From: Cellvibrionaceae bacterium
Lineage (GTDB): Bacteria > Pseudomonadota > Gammaproteobacteria > Pseudomonadales > Cellvibrionaceae
NCBI GenBank assembly: GCA_021151825.1
Contig: JAGKWQ010000017.1
Span: forward strand, 1 to 64,000
DNA: 64,000 bases
Direction: 5' to 3'
Shown here piece after piece: positions 44,385-53,210 of this stretch. Every line of letters starts with the position of its first letter. Position 1 is the first letter of the stretch. The notes under the pieces were generated by a model that was given only the letters and a program-made list of their open reading frames with translations, did not search any database and had not been told where the DNA came from. The position numbers and the translations under genes were made by a program.

Positions 44385-44461
44385 ATTTTTGTAAGACGGT
44401 AGAGATGGATCTCTTCCCTTGCTCTTAGTACCCAGTTATTTTTCAAAACCTCACATTAGTA

Positions 44462-45436
44462 TTAGTGAAGTATGCCAGTGGGAGTTTTGAGTGGGAGAGT
44501 TGTAGTCACCGGTGCATCACAAATAACTGCACAATAATAGTTAACTGTTCCCTGTATGCGGGTTGCTGGATGGATATTTAGAATGGCGTTTTCCATACCA
44601 GGTTCGTAGAACCCATCTGCTGTATGAAATAAAGGCACAAAATTGCGTGAAGCCACTGCCTTGTATAGCTCATCAGGTGCTCCCTCCTCTTGTAAAATTT
44701 GCGCGTGTTCCTGAATATCATCTTCGGTATAAATAACACAAGAAAATGTTTTTTCGTCGCGTGTCCGCAGTTCAAACCGGGATGGGTTAATAAGGTAGTA
44801 GTACTCGCTGACGCCTAAAGCTTCGCAGGTATCTTCAAAATAGCGGGCGAGTTTTTGGTCTGCAAAAAAAGGAGTACTACTGTCTATTGCTTCAGTTTTG
44901 AGGCTGCTTGAAAGTTCATTAAAGTAAGAGTGTTGTAGCTGATGAATTGCTTCTTTTAACTCGTGCAACATATTTTCATCATTTTTTTTAAGATAATAAT
45001 GAATAGTATTGTTATTAAATGCCCTTACGGCTTCCGTGGGTGTCGCATAACCAGTTAGCAGTATTTTTTTAATTGCTGAATTTTTTATTTTCTCACAAAA
45101 TTCAATACCATTCATTGATGGCATTGAATAGTCAACCACGAGCACTGACACCTCTTTTATCCGCAGCTCGTCAAATCGCTTGATATTTTGATGCGTGAGT
45201 ACTTGTTTTACCCATGCATCTGAATCTCCCTGAAGTTTAGGTTTTTCATCGTTGGCGACAAGCTGCGCTTCGCGTTGATGTTCATTTATATATTTTAAGG
45301 CTGCATCAGTATCATCAAAAGATTTGACATTGAATTGCTTTGAGAATGTCATGGATAGGGTATCCAAAAACTCAAGGTTGTCATCGATAAATACAATTTG
45401 CGTTGGATAAAAGTAAAGAGGAATTTTTGATTTCAC
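44462..45436 (-). CDS. Response regulator with receiver insertion and unknown output domain
   Basis: 324 residues, GTG start with GGGATAG upstream. Receiver features are split: acidic pair in F-I-D-D-N-L-E-F-L-D near the N-terminus, then an extra ~45 residues (about 55-100) before the phospho-acceptor strand V-L-V-V-D-Y-S-M-P-S-M-N-G (Asp about 103), then L-L-T-G-Y-A and Y-Y-L-K-K. The C-terminal ~150 residues are not a helix-turn-helix or any enzyme domain I recognise. It lies 195 bp downstream of the 7TM kinase gene on the same strand and is its likely partner. The output is probably protein-protein interaction or an unknown activity. Confidence 0.78.
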   Translation of the reverse strand: MKSKIPLYFYPTQIVFIDDNLEFLDTLSMTFSKQFNVKSFDDTDAALKYINEHQREAQLVANDEKPKLQGDSDAWVKQVLTHQNIKRFDELRIKEVSVLVVDYSMPSMNGIEFCEKIKNSAIKKILLTGYATPTEAVRAFNNNTIHYYLKKNDENMLHELKEAIHQLQHSYFNELSSSLKTEAIDSSTPFFADQKLARYFEDTCEALGVSEYYYLINPSRFELRTRDEKTFSCVIYTEDDIQEHAQILQEEGAPDELYKAVASRNFVPLFHTADGFYEPGMENAILNIHPATRIQGTVNYYCAVICDAPVTTTLPLKTPTGILH

Positions 45437-45523
45437 GCCAGCTATCCCGCAGTGATTGATGATTCAAAGGCTTATATATTAAGACAAACAGCTACCCTTA
45501 TGTGGATATTGTATGTCAATTAT

Positions 45524-45568
45524 GGCTGACTGTGGAGCCATATAGTAATTATGGCAGTCCAGTCAGCC
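45524..45568 (-). promoter_or_regulatory. Nested inverted repeat between kinase and response-regulator genes
   Basis: Outer arms GGCTGACTG (45524-45532) and CAGTCAGCC (45560-45568) enclose inner arms GCCATA (45537-45542) and TATGGC (45550-45555). It can fold as a two-part hairpin or act as a double operator 90 bp before the regulator start. Confidence 0.5.
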
Positions 45569-45631
45569 TGGATTTTGGAGGCGAGGTATTCTATTTTGGT
45601 GCGCTGCCCAGCATAGCAACAGCTTAGCTTG

Positions 45632-47719
45632 TTATTGACTGTTTCTTTTTTCGACAAGATAAGTGGCGCGTCGCTCGGCAAGCTCATCTTTGGCTGCTTC
45701 ACTCTGCAAATCATCTAGTGCGATCTGTGTCGCAAAAAAACATAGTGTAAACTCTGAGCCCATATCAAGGCTGCTTTTGACCTCTATACGTGCATTGTGC
45801 TCATCAACAATACGCTTGATGGCCTGCATACCAATACCATTGCCAAATTTTTTAGCACTGAGATTGGGCTCCCATAAAGTAGCAAGCTGTTGTTCAGTCA
45901 TTCCGGTGCCATTATCCCGAACAGAAAAAAATATATTTCCGTCTTCGATCCAGGATTTTATATGAAGTACGAGATCATTGTTGTCGCGGCGTGCTTCTGC
46001 AGCATTTTTAATCAGGTTGATAAAAAGGATTTTCAAATCTTCGGCATCCCCTCTAATTTTGGGGGTGCCCACGAATTCGTATTCGACTTTGTCGAAAGAC
46101 TTTTCGAACAGGTAAAGACAATCTTGTACCACCGATTCAAGTGCACAAGGTTGGATGCGTCGTTTATGCTTTCCACCAAGGATACTTGCCATCGTGGCAA
46201 TGAGCCGTGAGCCGCGTTCTACTTGCTCTAAAACTATGTCTCTTTGTTTATCTCGATCATAAATATCATTTGAAAGTACTCCATCGATGATGGCGAAAGG
46301 TACTTTAATATCATGGTGATAATGATTCATTAAACTGAGCATTGATAAAGTCTTTTTAGCTTCACCAAGCTGATCCTGCATATGGTTTAGGCGAATTAAG
46401 CGACTCAATACTTGGCCTAATTCAGACTTAAGCCATTCAAAAATTTTAAGATCTTCGTAGCGATAGTAGGAAAAATTAGTGGGATTCCCAACCAGGACGA
46501 TAGCTAACACCTTATTATCTGAAAATACTGGAAAGCATAGGGAAGCATTATATTTTTTCATTTCGATTTGCAGCACTTCTGGCATTTCATCAGCCATGAT
46601 CAGTTGTGTCTGCAGTACGCAATACGCTAGTAAATGACTGTCTTCTGCAACGGTATCAAATAAAAACCCATTTTGTTGATAATTACTTTCAACTGTGAGT
46701 AATCCATCTTGTTGAATCATTAAAATTTTATAATTCTTTAATTTTATCGTTCGTAGAAGAAGATGATCCATAACATCTTGCATCATGGCGAAGCTGATCG
46801 AATTTTTAAGATCGTTTTCTGTTTCTGCTTTGACTTGGTCAAAGTCATATCCATACTTCACCAAAATCTTTTTTGCATTCGGCAATACCCATTTTAATAG
46901 CTTGGGGTATGCCTCCAAAATTAGTGCCACGAAAAATAACAATACTAATACACCGCCATTGGACTCGTTATGATCGCCAACAACAGATGTCACTACGAAA
47001 TATAACCATACAAAAAAACCTAATAAAATAGCTTTGGATAAACCAACACTTAAAGCTAGCCTGAAATCCATCAGGTTATGTTGAATCGTTGTGTAGAATA
47101 AAAAGGCAACAAATATGATGTTGGAGATTGGACCCATAAATTTTGATAAATAAAATTCCTGGGGCATTGTACGTATTAGAAGGATGCCAATTAAAAAGCA
47201 AACCAAAAGCGTTATGAGTACCCATTTTAGTCGTTGTTTTTCTCTGCTGAGAGCAGATTTATAAGAGGCGGCAACTAAAACCAGGGAGCCGAAAAAGCAC
47301 CAAATAAAATAGGCACCAAACCCATAATAAATAAAATCTGGTTTGGGCAGGTAACCTCCATCCGTTTTCACTAATTCAGAAGGGAAAAAGAATAGGTTGC
47401 CAATGGACAATGCAAAGCTAATGACAAAGCTTGGGATCATTACCGTTTTTTTAAAAGTTTGAGATCTGCTCCCTAAGAGCCTCCATGTGAGTAATGTAAA
47501 AAACGAAGGGGCAAGAAACATACCCCAGCGTGTGAGATGAAAGAGTATATCGAGTTCTTCCATATTCTTTATAGAGGTTAGGAAGAACAGTTCTAGCGAC
47601 CATAGGCCCAGGCAGCAAATAGTGAACCCCAAAGCTTTTGCTGCGGGGTTCTCCTTTTTTGATATTGCTAGCACACCAACAACAATATCGATAATTGCCG
47701 TAATCAGGTACTGAATCAT
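45632..47719 (-). CDS. 7TM sensor histidine kinase of the acyltransferase cassette
   Basis: 695 residues. Seven to eight N-terminal membrane helices (1-260) of the HisKA_7TM type with little periplasmic sequence, a GAF-like domain (about 320-440), then an H-box H-H-D-I-K-V-P (about residue 468) and a HATPase_c domain with N-box (N-L-I-K-N-A-A-E-A), D-N-G-T-G-M and G-N-G-I-G-M motifs (about 585-670). It has no receiver of its own. The start is 2 bp after the acyltransferase stop, so the two are tightly co-expressed. A hydrophobic ligand such as a lipid-like signal is a reasonable inference for this 7TM type. Confidence 0.88.
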   Translation of the reverse strand: MIQYLITAIIDIVVGVLAISKKENPAAKALGFTICCLGLWSLELFFLTSIKNMEELDILFHLTRWGMFLAPSFFTLLTWRLLGSRSQTFKKTVMIPSFVISFALSIGNLFFFPSELVKTDGGYLPKPDFIYYGFGAYFIWCFFGSLVLVAASYKSALSREKQRLKWVLITLLVCFLIGILLIRTMPQEFYLSKFMGPISNIIFVAFLFYTTIQHNLMDFRLALSVGLSKAILLGFFVWLYFVVTSVVGDHNESNGGVLVLLFFVALILEAYPKLLKWVLPNAKKILVKYGYDFDQVKAETENDLKNSISFAMMQDVMDHLLLRTIKLKNYKILMIQQDGLLTVESNYQQNGFLFDTVAEDSHLLAYCVLQTQLIMADEMPEVLQIEMKKYNASLCFPVFSDNKVLAIVLVGNPTNFSYYRYEDLKIFEWLKSELGQVLSRLIRLNHMQDQLGEAKKTLSMLSLMNHYHHDIKVPFAIIDGVLSNDIYDRDKQRDIVLEQVERGSRLIATMASILGGKHKRRIQPCALESVVQDCLYLFEKSFDKVEYEFVGTPKIRGDAEDLKILFINLIKNAAEARRDNNDLVLHIKSWIEDGNIFFSVRDNGTGMTEQQLATLWEPNLSAKKFGNGIGMQAIKRIVDEHNARIEVKSSLDMGSEFTLCFFATQIALDDLQSEAAKDELAERRATYLVEKRNSQ

Positions 47720-47721
47720 CG

Positions 47722-48339
47722 TTAGGCTGCTCGTAATTTACTTCGTAACATTCTGTCTGCTGCCTCTAGTCCAGTGCAAACCATTAACACTGTTTTAAAA
47801 CTCAAATGGGGATAGGATTTTATTCCCGATATAACCTTGCCGCCAAACAATTCATAAAATCTTATATGCTCAGTTCTAACGGCTACAACTACAGAGGTGG
47901 CATTTCTTTGAAGTGATTCGTTCAGTACAGAACCCATAAGCATCAATCGAGCATGCATTCCACCTTTTCTTTGGAAGGTTGGATCTATAACAAATTTATT
48001 CATTTCTACAAAAATATTATCATATCCCACGTTGTTTCGGAGCTCTTCGTCAAATACTTCCATAACTGGCACGACAGAATTTTTATCGGAGGGATCATAA
48101 ACACATGCACGCATGGATCCTATTGCTTTGGTTTGTTGATATGCCAAAAAGCAAATACTGTTAGGTTTATCATCAAATTCATCAATAAATTTTTGTGAGG
48201 AGTTTTCTTGAATGTAGCCTTCAGCGCTATAACTTCTGTAACGCATTGAATACACCCTATCAAGCATTGGACCTTTAGCGATTACACTGTAATAGTCATT
48301 TTGTTGAGTTTGTTGTTTTTGAGTTGCAGAATTTAGCAT
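47722..48339 (-). CDS. LuxI/FeeM-like N-acyltransferase (putative signal synthase)
   Basis: 205 residues. It has the autoinducer-synthase/FeeM variety of GNAT fold: an early V-Y-S-M-R-Y-R-S-Y stretch, an acidic D-E-F-D-D, then G-S-M-R-A-C-V-Y-D-P, then V-E-M-N-K-F-V-I-D-P-x-F-Q-R-K-G and a late A-V-R-T-E-H-I-R-F-Y region. FeeM/LuxI relatives join acyl-ACP groups to an amino acid or homoserine lactone. It is not close to a classic LuxI by eye, so the product is unknown; a plain GNAT acting on another substrate is the alternative. First gene of the cassette with the 7TM kinase. RBS AAGGGG. Confidence 0.7.
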   Translation of the reverse strand: MLNSATQKQQTQQNDYYSVIAKGPMLDRVYSMRYRSYSAEGYIQENSSQKFIDEFDDKPNSICFLAYQQTKAIGSMRACVYDPSDKNSVVPVMEVFDEELRNNVGYDNIFVEMNKFVIDPTFQRKGGMHARLMLMGSVLNESLQRNATSVVVAVRTEHIRFYELFGGKVISGIKSYPHLSFKTVLMVCTGLEAADRMLRSKLRAA

Positions 48340-48433
48340 TTGATACCCCTTGTTTAAATTTTAAGTTGAATTGTTTGAAAGCCTTTAATCGCAAGCCTTT
48401 GTGGATGTTTTAGGCGACAAATTGATAAAAAAT

Positions 48434-48460
48434 GACGCCAGAATTTTTGGATTTGGCGTC
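48434..48460. other. Hairpin in the divergent region before the acyltransferase
   Basis: GACGCCA (48434-48440) and TGGCGTC (48454-48460) form a 7-bp stem with 13-base loop in the 380-bp region between the acyltransferase and the DHp-REC gene. No T-run. It could be an operator. The rest of this region holds no gene. Confidence 0.35.
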
Positions 48461-48721
48461 GAACTCCATTATGCTTAAAAAATGTTCGCTCTAAAACAAT
48501 CCTTTTGTAACGAGCATATAAGTTGTGAAATGATTTACGAGATGCTGACTTTCGTCAGTTTAAGACAGTGGTCAGGGTGAATAAGATGCCGATGTTTTGA
48601 AGGTTTTTTGAGAGGGTTATCTAATAATTATTAAAAAGGTAGCTATTTGGGGCTGCTATCTTTGAAGGGGCAGGGAAAATATTTTAGGAATTCATTAATT
48701 CACATCTCATGGTTAGTAGCG

Positions 48722-49438
48722 ATGACAGATAAACAAGATCAATATGAACAACAAAGCGTCGAAACTCTATTTCATGACATTGCCACTCCATTAGTAATCT
48801 CCAAAATGAAGGCCGAGCTTTTAGCCAAACATTTGCCAGCACTTATTAGCGCGTTGGTGCAATCTCCGGAGTTGCGTCATTTGTTACCGGATGATGAAAA
48901 GCTGGTTGATGCCCTTATAACGGCACCCGACATAATGCAATCAAATTTGCAGCTCGTTCAAAAAAAAATAAACCTGTTATCTGCCTCGATGTTGCATCAG
49001 GTCAATAATTTTGCTTCGGTTACGGATGCTGGTGAGTTTGATGGCGGATCTGGAATACCGGTAAGGACAGCTGCAATTAGAACTATCTTGTTGGTAGATG
49101 ATGAAACTGTTCATCGCGATATAGGCGAGAGTTTACTGACACCACTCTATGATGTGGATTTTGCTAAAAACGGATTGGAAGCAATTAGTTTTTGTGAGCA
49201 AAAGCATTACGACTTGATTCTGATGGATTTGCACATGCCTAAAATGAATGGTGAGCAGGCTACAATTGCCCTGCGCCCCCGCATTAGCAATGAAACGATT
49301 ATCATCGGTTTGACCAGCTTACCTATAGGTGCCAATCGATCCGGGTTGTTAGCCATGGGGTTTACTGATTTCCTTGAAAAGCCGCTAACGCTAAAGAGCT
49401 TACAAAAGTTATTGCGATCTCAATCACTAAATGCGTAA
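48722..49438 (+). CDS. H-box (DHp-like) domain fused to a receiver, without ATPase domain
   Basis: About 238 residues from the ATG at 48722; the frame is open from 48647 but that extension is unlike a domain start. The N-terminal ~110 residues begin with F-H-D-I-A-T-P-L (His18), an H-box like that of histidine kinases, followed by helices. Residues ~120-238 are a complete receiver (I-L-L-V-D-D-E, phospho-acceptor D in L-I-L-M-D-L-H-M-P-K-M-N-G, K in L-E-K-P-L). With no HATPase_c domain it cannot phosphorylate itself. It may take or dimerise with the nearby kinase as a phosphorelay or decoy. Divergent from the acyltransferase. Confidence 0.78.
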   Translation: MTDKQDQYEQQSVETLFHDIATPLVISKMKAELLAKHLPALISALVQSPELRHLLPDDEKLVDALITAPDIMQSNLQLVQKKINLLSASMLHQVNNFASVTDAGEFDGGSGIPVRTAAIRTILLVDDETVHRDIGESLLTPLYDVDFAKNGLEAISFCEQKHYDLILMDLHMPKMNGEQATIALRPRISNETIIIGLTSLPIGANRSGLLAMGFTDFLEKPLTLKSLQKLLRSQSLNA

Positions 49439-49495
49439 CATCTCCAGTTCATCTTTAGGCGACAAGACTGGTAAAGCCGGGGGCACCGTTCGTTC

Positions 49496-51655
49496 ATGGG
49501 TATAACAATTAAAAAAATCCTATCTTCAAAAAGTTTTTGCGTGGCTGGTTTGATGGTTGGCTCTGCCTCTAGTTCTCTGGTGTGGTCTCAATCTACACCG
49601 ATAGTGGACGAAGTGTTGGTGACTGCACAAATGCGCGCAGAGTCTGCCCAGAATATCCCCCTTGCAATTGGCGTTTACGACAAACAATTGGTCGACCAGA
49701 TTGGGGCCAGTTCGTTGACGGAAATGGAAGCTGCAATACCTTCATTAAATTTTGGTAGTGGCGATAGGAATACTCGCGGTGAAATCACTATCCGGGGAGT
49801 TGGGGATTACGCACGGAACATAGGTACCAATGCACGTGTTGCGGTGTATGTTGATGGAGTATTAACCGGACGCTCTTCCAGCTTTGATCAAGGATTACTG
49901 GATGTCGCACATATAGAAGTCTTGCGCGGCCCCCAGGGAACCTTGTCTGGCACCAATGCGTTGGCGGGTGCTATCAATATTATTACCCAAAAACCGGAAG
50001 ATAACCTTACCGCAGAAGTGTTGGCCAATACCGGGAATTATGGTTTGGCTGCAGTTAGTGGAAAAATTAATCTGCCGCTCTCTGATGATCTTTTTGCCAG
50101 CTTATTGTTAGGCACAAGTGAGCAGGATGGTTATATTCACAATCTCACGCTTGATCGCGAGTTGCAGGGGGCTAATCGCGATACTGCAAAATTAAAATTT
50201 CGCTATGTCGGTGTTGATCAATTAATCGTTGACGTTGGCTTTGATTATTTAAAAGATGAAGATAAATCTACAAATGCCGAAGCTCTCGCCAACGGGATGT
50301 TTAACGGTTTTACACTTGCGCCTGAGCCTTTTGTTGTTGCTCACAATGCCGATGAATTTGAGCAGCGTGAGTTAAAAGGCGCAACTATTGAAGCAGTATA
50401 CGAAACGCCGGAAAATTATAAATGGACTTCTATTACCGGTTTTCGTAGTAATGAATTTCGAGAATTGAGTGAAGAAGATTATTCTCCATTAAATGTAGCG
50501 GTTAGTATTTTTGATGAGCAAAGCGATCAAATCAGCCAGGAAATCAGATTAGCCTCGCCTAAACGTGAATCATGGGATTATGTGGTTGGTGCTTATTTTC
50601 TCAATCAGGATATTTCTACCGAACGACAAGCCATTACTGGCCCGGTATTTCTGTTGGCGCCCAATGGGCGAGTGCAAACACCGGCCTCTGCAGAGGTAGA
50701 GTCTGCCTCCGTGTTTCTGCATGGTAATTATTATTTTGATGCTCGCTGGAGTTTGACTGCCGGCGTTCGCTATGTAAATGAAACAAAAAATATCGATTAC
50801 TCCAGTATCGATTCAACCAAAATGTTTATAAATGCGAGTCATCTAACCGATCAAAAAACATTTAATGAATGGTTGCCGAAGCTGGGTATTAATTTTCAAA
50901 TGACACCCGATGTGCTGCTTTATAGCAGTGTTGCACGTGGCTATAAAAGTGGCGGCTGGAATGCAGACTTTATTACGACGCTGGAGAATTTCCAGTTTGA
51001 TCCCGAATATGCTGTGAATTGCGAAGCCGGGGCAAAATCGTTATTTTTTGATCGTCGTCTCATTGTTAATGTGTCTGCGTTTGTAACTAAATTTGATGAC
51101 TTCCAAGTCTTTCAATTTTTACCAACCCAGGCAACAAATGGAACGGTCTTGTCGTTAACCAATGCAGGTAAGGTTACCAGCAAAGGTGTAGAGCTGGATA
51201 TTAGCGCAGCACTTACCGAACATTTGCAGTTCAGCGTCAACACGGCCTATACCAATGCCAGATTTGATGAATTTAAAAACGGTGGTGGAATAGGGAAGAA
51301 TTACGATGATCATTATTTGCCCTATGCACCGAAAAATAATTATTTTGTAGCGCTCGATTACACCCGACCTGTATTTGGTAAGAGCGATATTTTTGCTCAT
51401 ATCGATTACGGGTATACCGATGACTATTTTTCCAACCCCAACAATCTTCCGGGTAACAGAATTCCCAGTCGTAATCTTACCAATGCCCGTTTGGGGCTTA
51501 AGGTTGATGGCTCTTGGGATATCTCGTTGTGGGTGAAAAACCTTGCTGATGACACCAGTTTGCGGCAGAAATCAGTTTCCTTTTTGGGGGTTCCAAGAGG
51601 TGTCTATAACTCGCCGCGCACTTATGGGGTAGAGCTCAAATACCATTTCAATTAG
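49496..51655 (+). CDS. TonB-dependent outer-membrane receptor
   Basis: 719 residues. Signal peptide (about 1-31), TonB-box-like V-D-E-V-L-V-T-A, plug domain (about 45-155, with G-D-R-N-T-R-G and R-G-P-Q-G-T-L-S-G-T-N-A-L-A-G-A-I-N), and a 22-strand-type barrel ending in Y-G-V-E-L-K-Y-H-F-N, a C-terminal aromatic as required for outer-membrane insertion. The substrate cannot be told; no SusD or siderophore genes are adjacent. It starts 58 bp after the DHp-REC gene and may be co-transcribed. A strong terminator follows. Confidence 0.93.
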   Translation: MGITIKKILSSKSFCVAGLMVGSASSSLVWSQSTPIVDEVLVTAQMRAESAQNIPLAIGVYDKQLVDQIGASSLTEMEAAIPSLNFGSGDRNTRGEITIRGVGDYARNIGTNARVAVYVDGVLTGRSSSFDQGLLDVAHIEVLRGPQGTLSGTNALAGAINIITQKPEDNLTAEVLANTGNYGLAAVSGKINLPLSDDLFASLLLGTSEQDGYIHNLTLDRELQGANRDTAKLKFRYVGVDQLIVDVGFDYLKDEDKSTNAEALANGMFNGFTLAPEPFVVAHNADEFEQRELKGATIEAVYETPENYKWTSITGFRSNEFRELSEEDYSPLNVAVSIFDEQSDQISQEIRLASPKRESWDYVVGAYFLNQDISTERQAITGPVFLLAPNGRVQTPASAEVESASVFLHGNYYFDARWSLTAGVRYVNETKNIDYSSIDSTKMFINASHLTDQKTFNEWLPKLGINFQMTPDVLLYSSVARGYKSGGWNADFITTLENFQFDPEYAVNCEAGAKSLFFDRRLIVNVSAFVTKFDDFQVFQFLPTQATNGTVLSLTNAGKVTSKGVELDISAALTEHLQFSVNTAYTNARFDEFKNGGGIGKNYDDHYLPYAPKNNYFVALDYTRPVFGKSDIFAHIDYGYTDDYFSNPNNLPGNRIPSRNLTNARLGLKVDGSWDISLWVKNLADDTSLRQKSVSFLGVPRGVYNSPRTYGVELKYHFN

Positions 51656-51686
51656 TTTATCTGTCATCTGAAACTACTTTTACCTG

Positions 51687-51717
51687 AACCCGGATTGGCT
51701 TTCCAATCCGGGTTTTT
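51687..51717 (+). terminator. Intrinsic terminator after the TonB receptor gene
   Basis: AACCCGGATTGG pairs with CCAATCCGGGTT around a 4-base loop, then Ts. Confidence 0.9.
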
Positions 51718-51788
51718 CGTTTATTTCCTTACATATCAAATACTTATTTTCTGCTCAAAAAATACTCCAGAAAAACCTTGCAAATTTA

Positions 51789-51828
51789 TACTGTGCATCG
51801 CATAGTAAGTACTGTGTATTGCATAGTA
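51789..51828 (+). promoter_or_regulatory. Tandem PadR operators
   Basis: TACTGTGCATCGCATAGTA (51789-51807) and TACTGTGTATTGCATAGTA (51810-51828) are two 19-bp near-palindromic sites exactly 21 bp apart, two helical turns, directly before the PadR start codon. This is a textbook layout for autoregulation by two PadR dimers on one DNA face. Confidence 0.8.
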
Positions 51829-51841
51829 TATGAGGCACAGT

Positions 51842-52186
51842 ATGTCGGATGAACAGTTTGAAAAACTCAGGCAGGAGTTGCGGCGAGGAATTTTGGTGTT
51901 GGCGGTACTAGGATCTTTACGGAAACCACACTATGGCTATTCCCTGCGCAAACAACTGCAAGATGTTGGTTTGGATATCGATGAAGGAACGCTTTACCCC
52001 TTGGTGCGCCGCTTGGCCGATCAGGGGTTACTAACCAGTGAATGGCAGCAAGGGGAGGGGCGCGAGCGTCGCTATTACCAGTTATCCCCCGAAGGCGCGG
52101 GGTTGCTTGAAAGCCTGAGCGCCGAGTGGCTGCAGCTGAACAATCACGTAAGCAAAATATTGGAGGCCGGAAATGGAACTGATTGA
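51842..52186 (+). CDS. PadR-family transcriptional regulator
   Basis: About 114 residues. Winged-helix PadR domain with L-R-R-G-I-L-V-L-A-V-L, H-Y-G-Y-S-L-R-K-Q-L, E-G-T-L-Y-P-L-V-R-R-L and the wing R-R-Y-Y-Q-L-S-P-E-G. Short, without the long C-terminal helix of PadR-s1 types. ATG at 51842 has GAGG at proper distance; another ATG at 51830 is 12 bases earlier. Likely represses its own operon through the tandem sites upstream. Overlaps the HAAS gene by 14 bp. Confidence 0.92.
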   Translation: MSDEQFEKLRQELRRGILVLAVLGSLRKPHYGYSLRKQLQDVGLDIDEGTLYPLVRRLADQGLLTSEWQQGEGRERRYYQLSPEGAGLLESLSAEWLQLNNHVSKILEAGNGTD

Positions 52187-53117
52187 TCGTTATATGGATG
52201 CCGTAGCGCAAGCATTACCGGAGAGTCGCCGCGATGAAATTACTCGTGAGTTGCGCGCTAATATCCTCGATAAACTTGAGGCTATCTCTGAAGAACAGGG
52301 TCGTGAACCTACCGAAGCTGAAGTATCGGCTGTCTTACAAAATCTCGGTCATCCGCAAAAGGTGGCCGGAAGCTTTTTGATTGGCCAGCAACTTGTTAGC
52401 ACAGAGCTCTTCCCTCTTTATAAGAGAGCGCTGCATTACGGCTTGATCCTGGTGTTTATCCTCGCCCTGATTCAGTTCGGCGTTCATTTGCTTAATAGTG
52501 GGCATTTGGCGATAAGCAACTTTTTCTACGAGATCGTAAACAAGGGGCTGATTATGTTTGCCACAGTGACGGGGGTGTTTTACCTGCTGAGCAATCCGGT
52601 TGGCGGCAAAGCTTATTTTGATCCCTATAAATGTTGGTCTCCCGAAAAGCTGCCGCCAGTGGCTCGCGGCTGGCAACGGGTTAGTGCCTTTGAACAGAGC
52701 GCTGATTTTGCCTCGGATTTGTTTTTCCTATTGCTGCTGAACTACACCCTATGGATCCCGTCAGGCCAATTGGCCAATCTGACTGTTGCCTTTGCTGAAC
52801 CGGTACAGCAATGGATTCCGATTTTATCGGCAATCATCATCGTTTCGCTGATCTTTGGCCTGTGGAAGCTGGTTTACCGCTATTGGACTATCCCTACCTT
52901 GATTATCGAAGCGGTCATCAACTTTGGTATCGCGATAACCTTATTGCTAGTCAGTCGCTTGAAACCCATCGTCATTGATACTTCTACGGCACAAGAGCAT
53001 GTAGAAGCATTAAGGATTGGCAATGAAGTGATTGGAATCGGCTTATTCTGGGTTGGGATTTGGTTGGTCTTTATGGCGGGCTGGAGCCTATATCGCGCTT
53101 GGCAACTGTCGCGATAA
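52173..53117 (+). CDS. HAAS-domain membrane protein, PadR partner
   Basis: 314 residues. N-terminal ~70-residue HAAS/permease-prefix domain (Y-M-D-A-V-A-x-A-L-P-E-S-R-R-D-E-I-T-R-E-L start) followed by about six membrane helices. HAAS proteins are regularly paired with PadR regulators and occur with ABC-type permease subunits; here no transporter gene follows. Possible role in envelope-stress sensing is inferred. RBS GGAGG. Overlaps padR by 14 bp. Confidence 0.88.
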   Translation: MELIDRYMDAVAQALPESRRDEITRELRANILDKLEAISEEQGREPTEAEVSAVLQNLGHPQKVAGSFLIGQQLVSTELFPLYKRALHYGLILVFILALIQFGVHLLNSGHLAISNFFYEIVNKGLIMFATVTGVFYLLSNPVGGKAYFDPYKCWSPEKLPPVARGWQRVSAFEQSADFASDLFFLLLLNYTLWIPSGQLANLTVAFAEPVQQWIPILSAIIIVSLIFGLWKLVYRYWTIPTLIIEAVINFGIAITLLLVSRLKPIVIDTSTAQEHVEALRIGNEVIGIGLFWVGIWLVFMAGWSLYRAWQLSR

Positions 53118-53210
53118 CAAATAGCCCATTTATGATCGCTGTCAGAAAACGCACGTGATCAAGATAACAAAACCATAAAGTGGGACGCGTGGTATCACGA
53201 AAAAGAGCGT

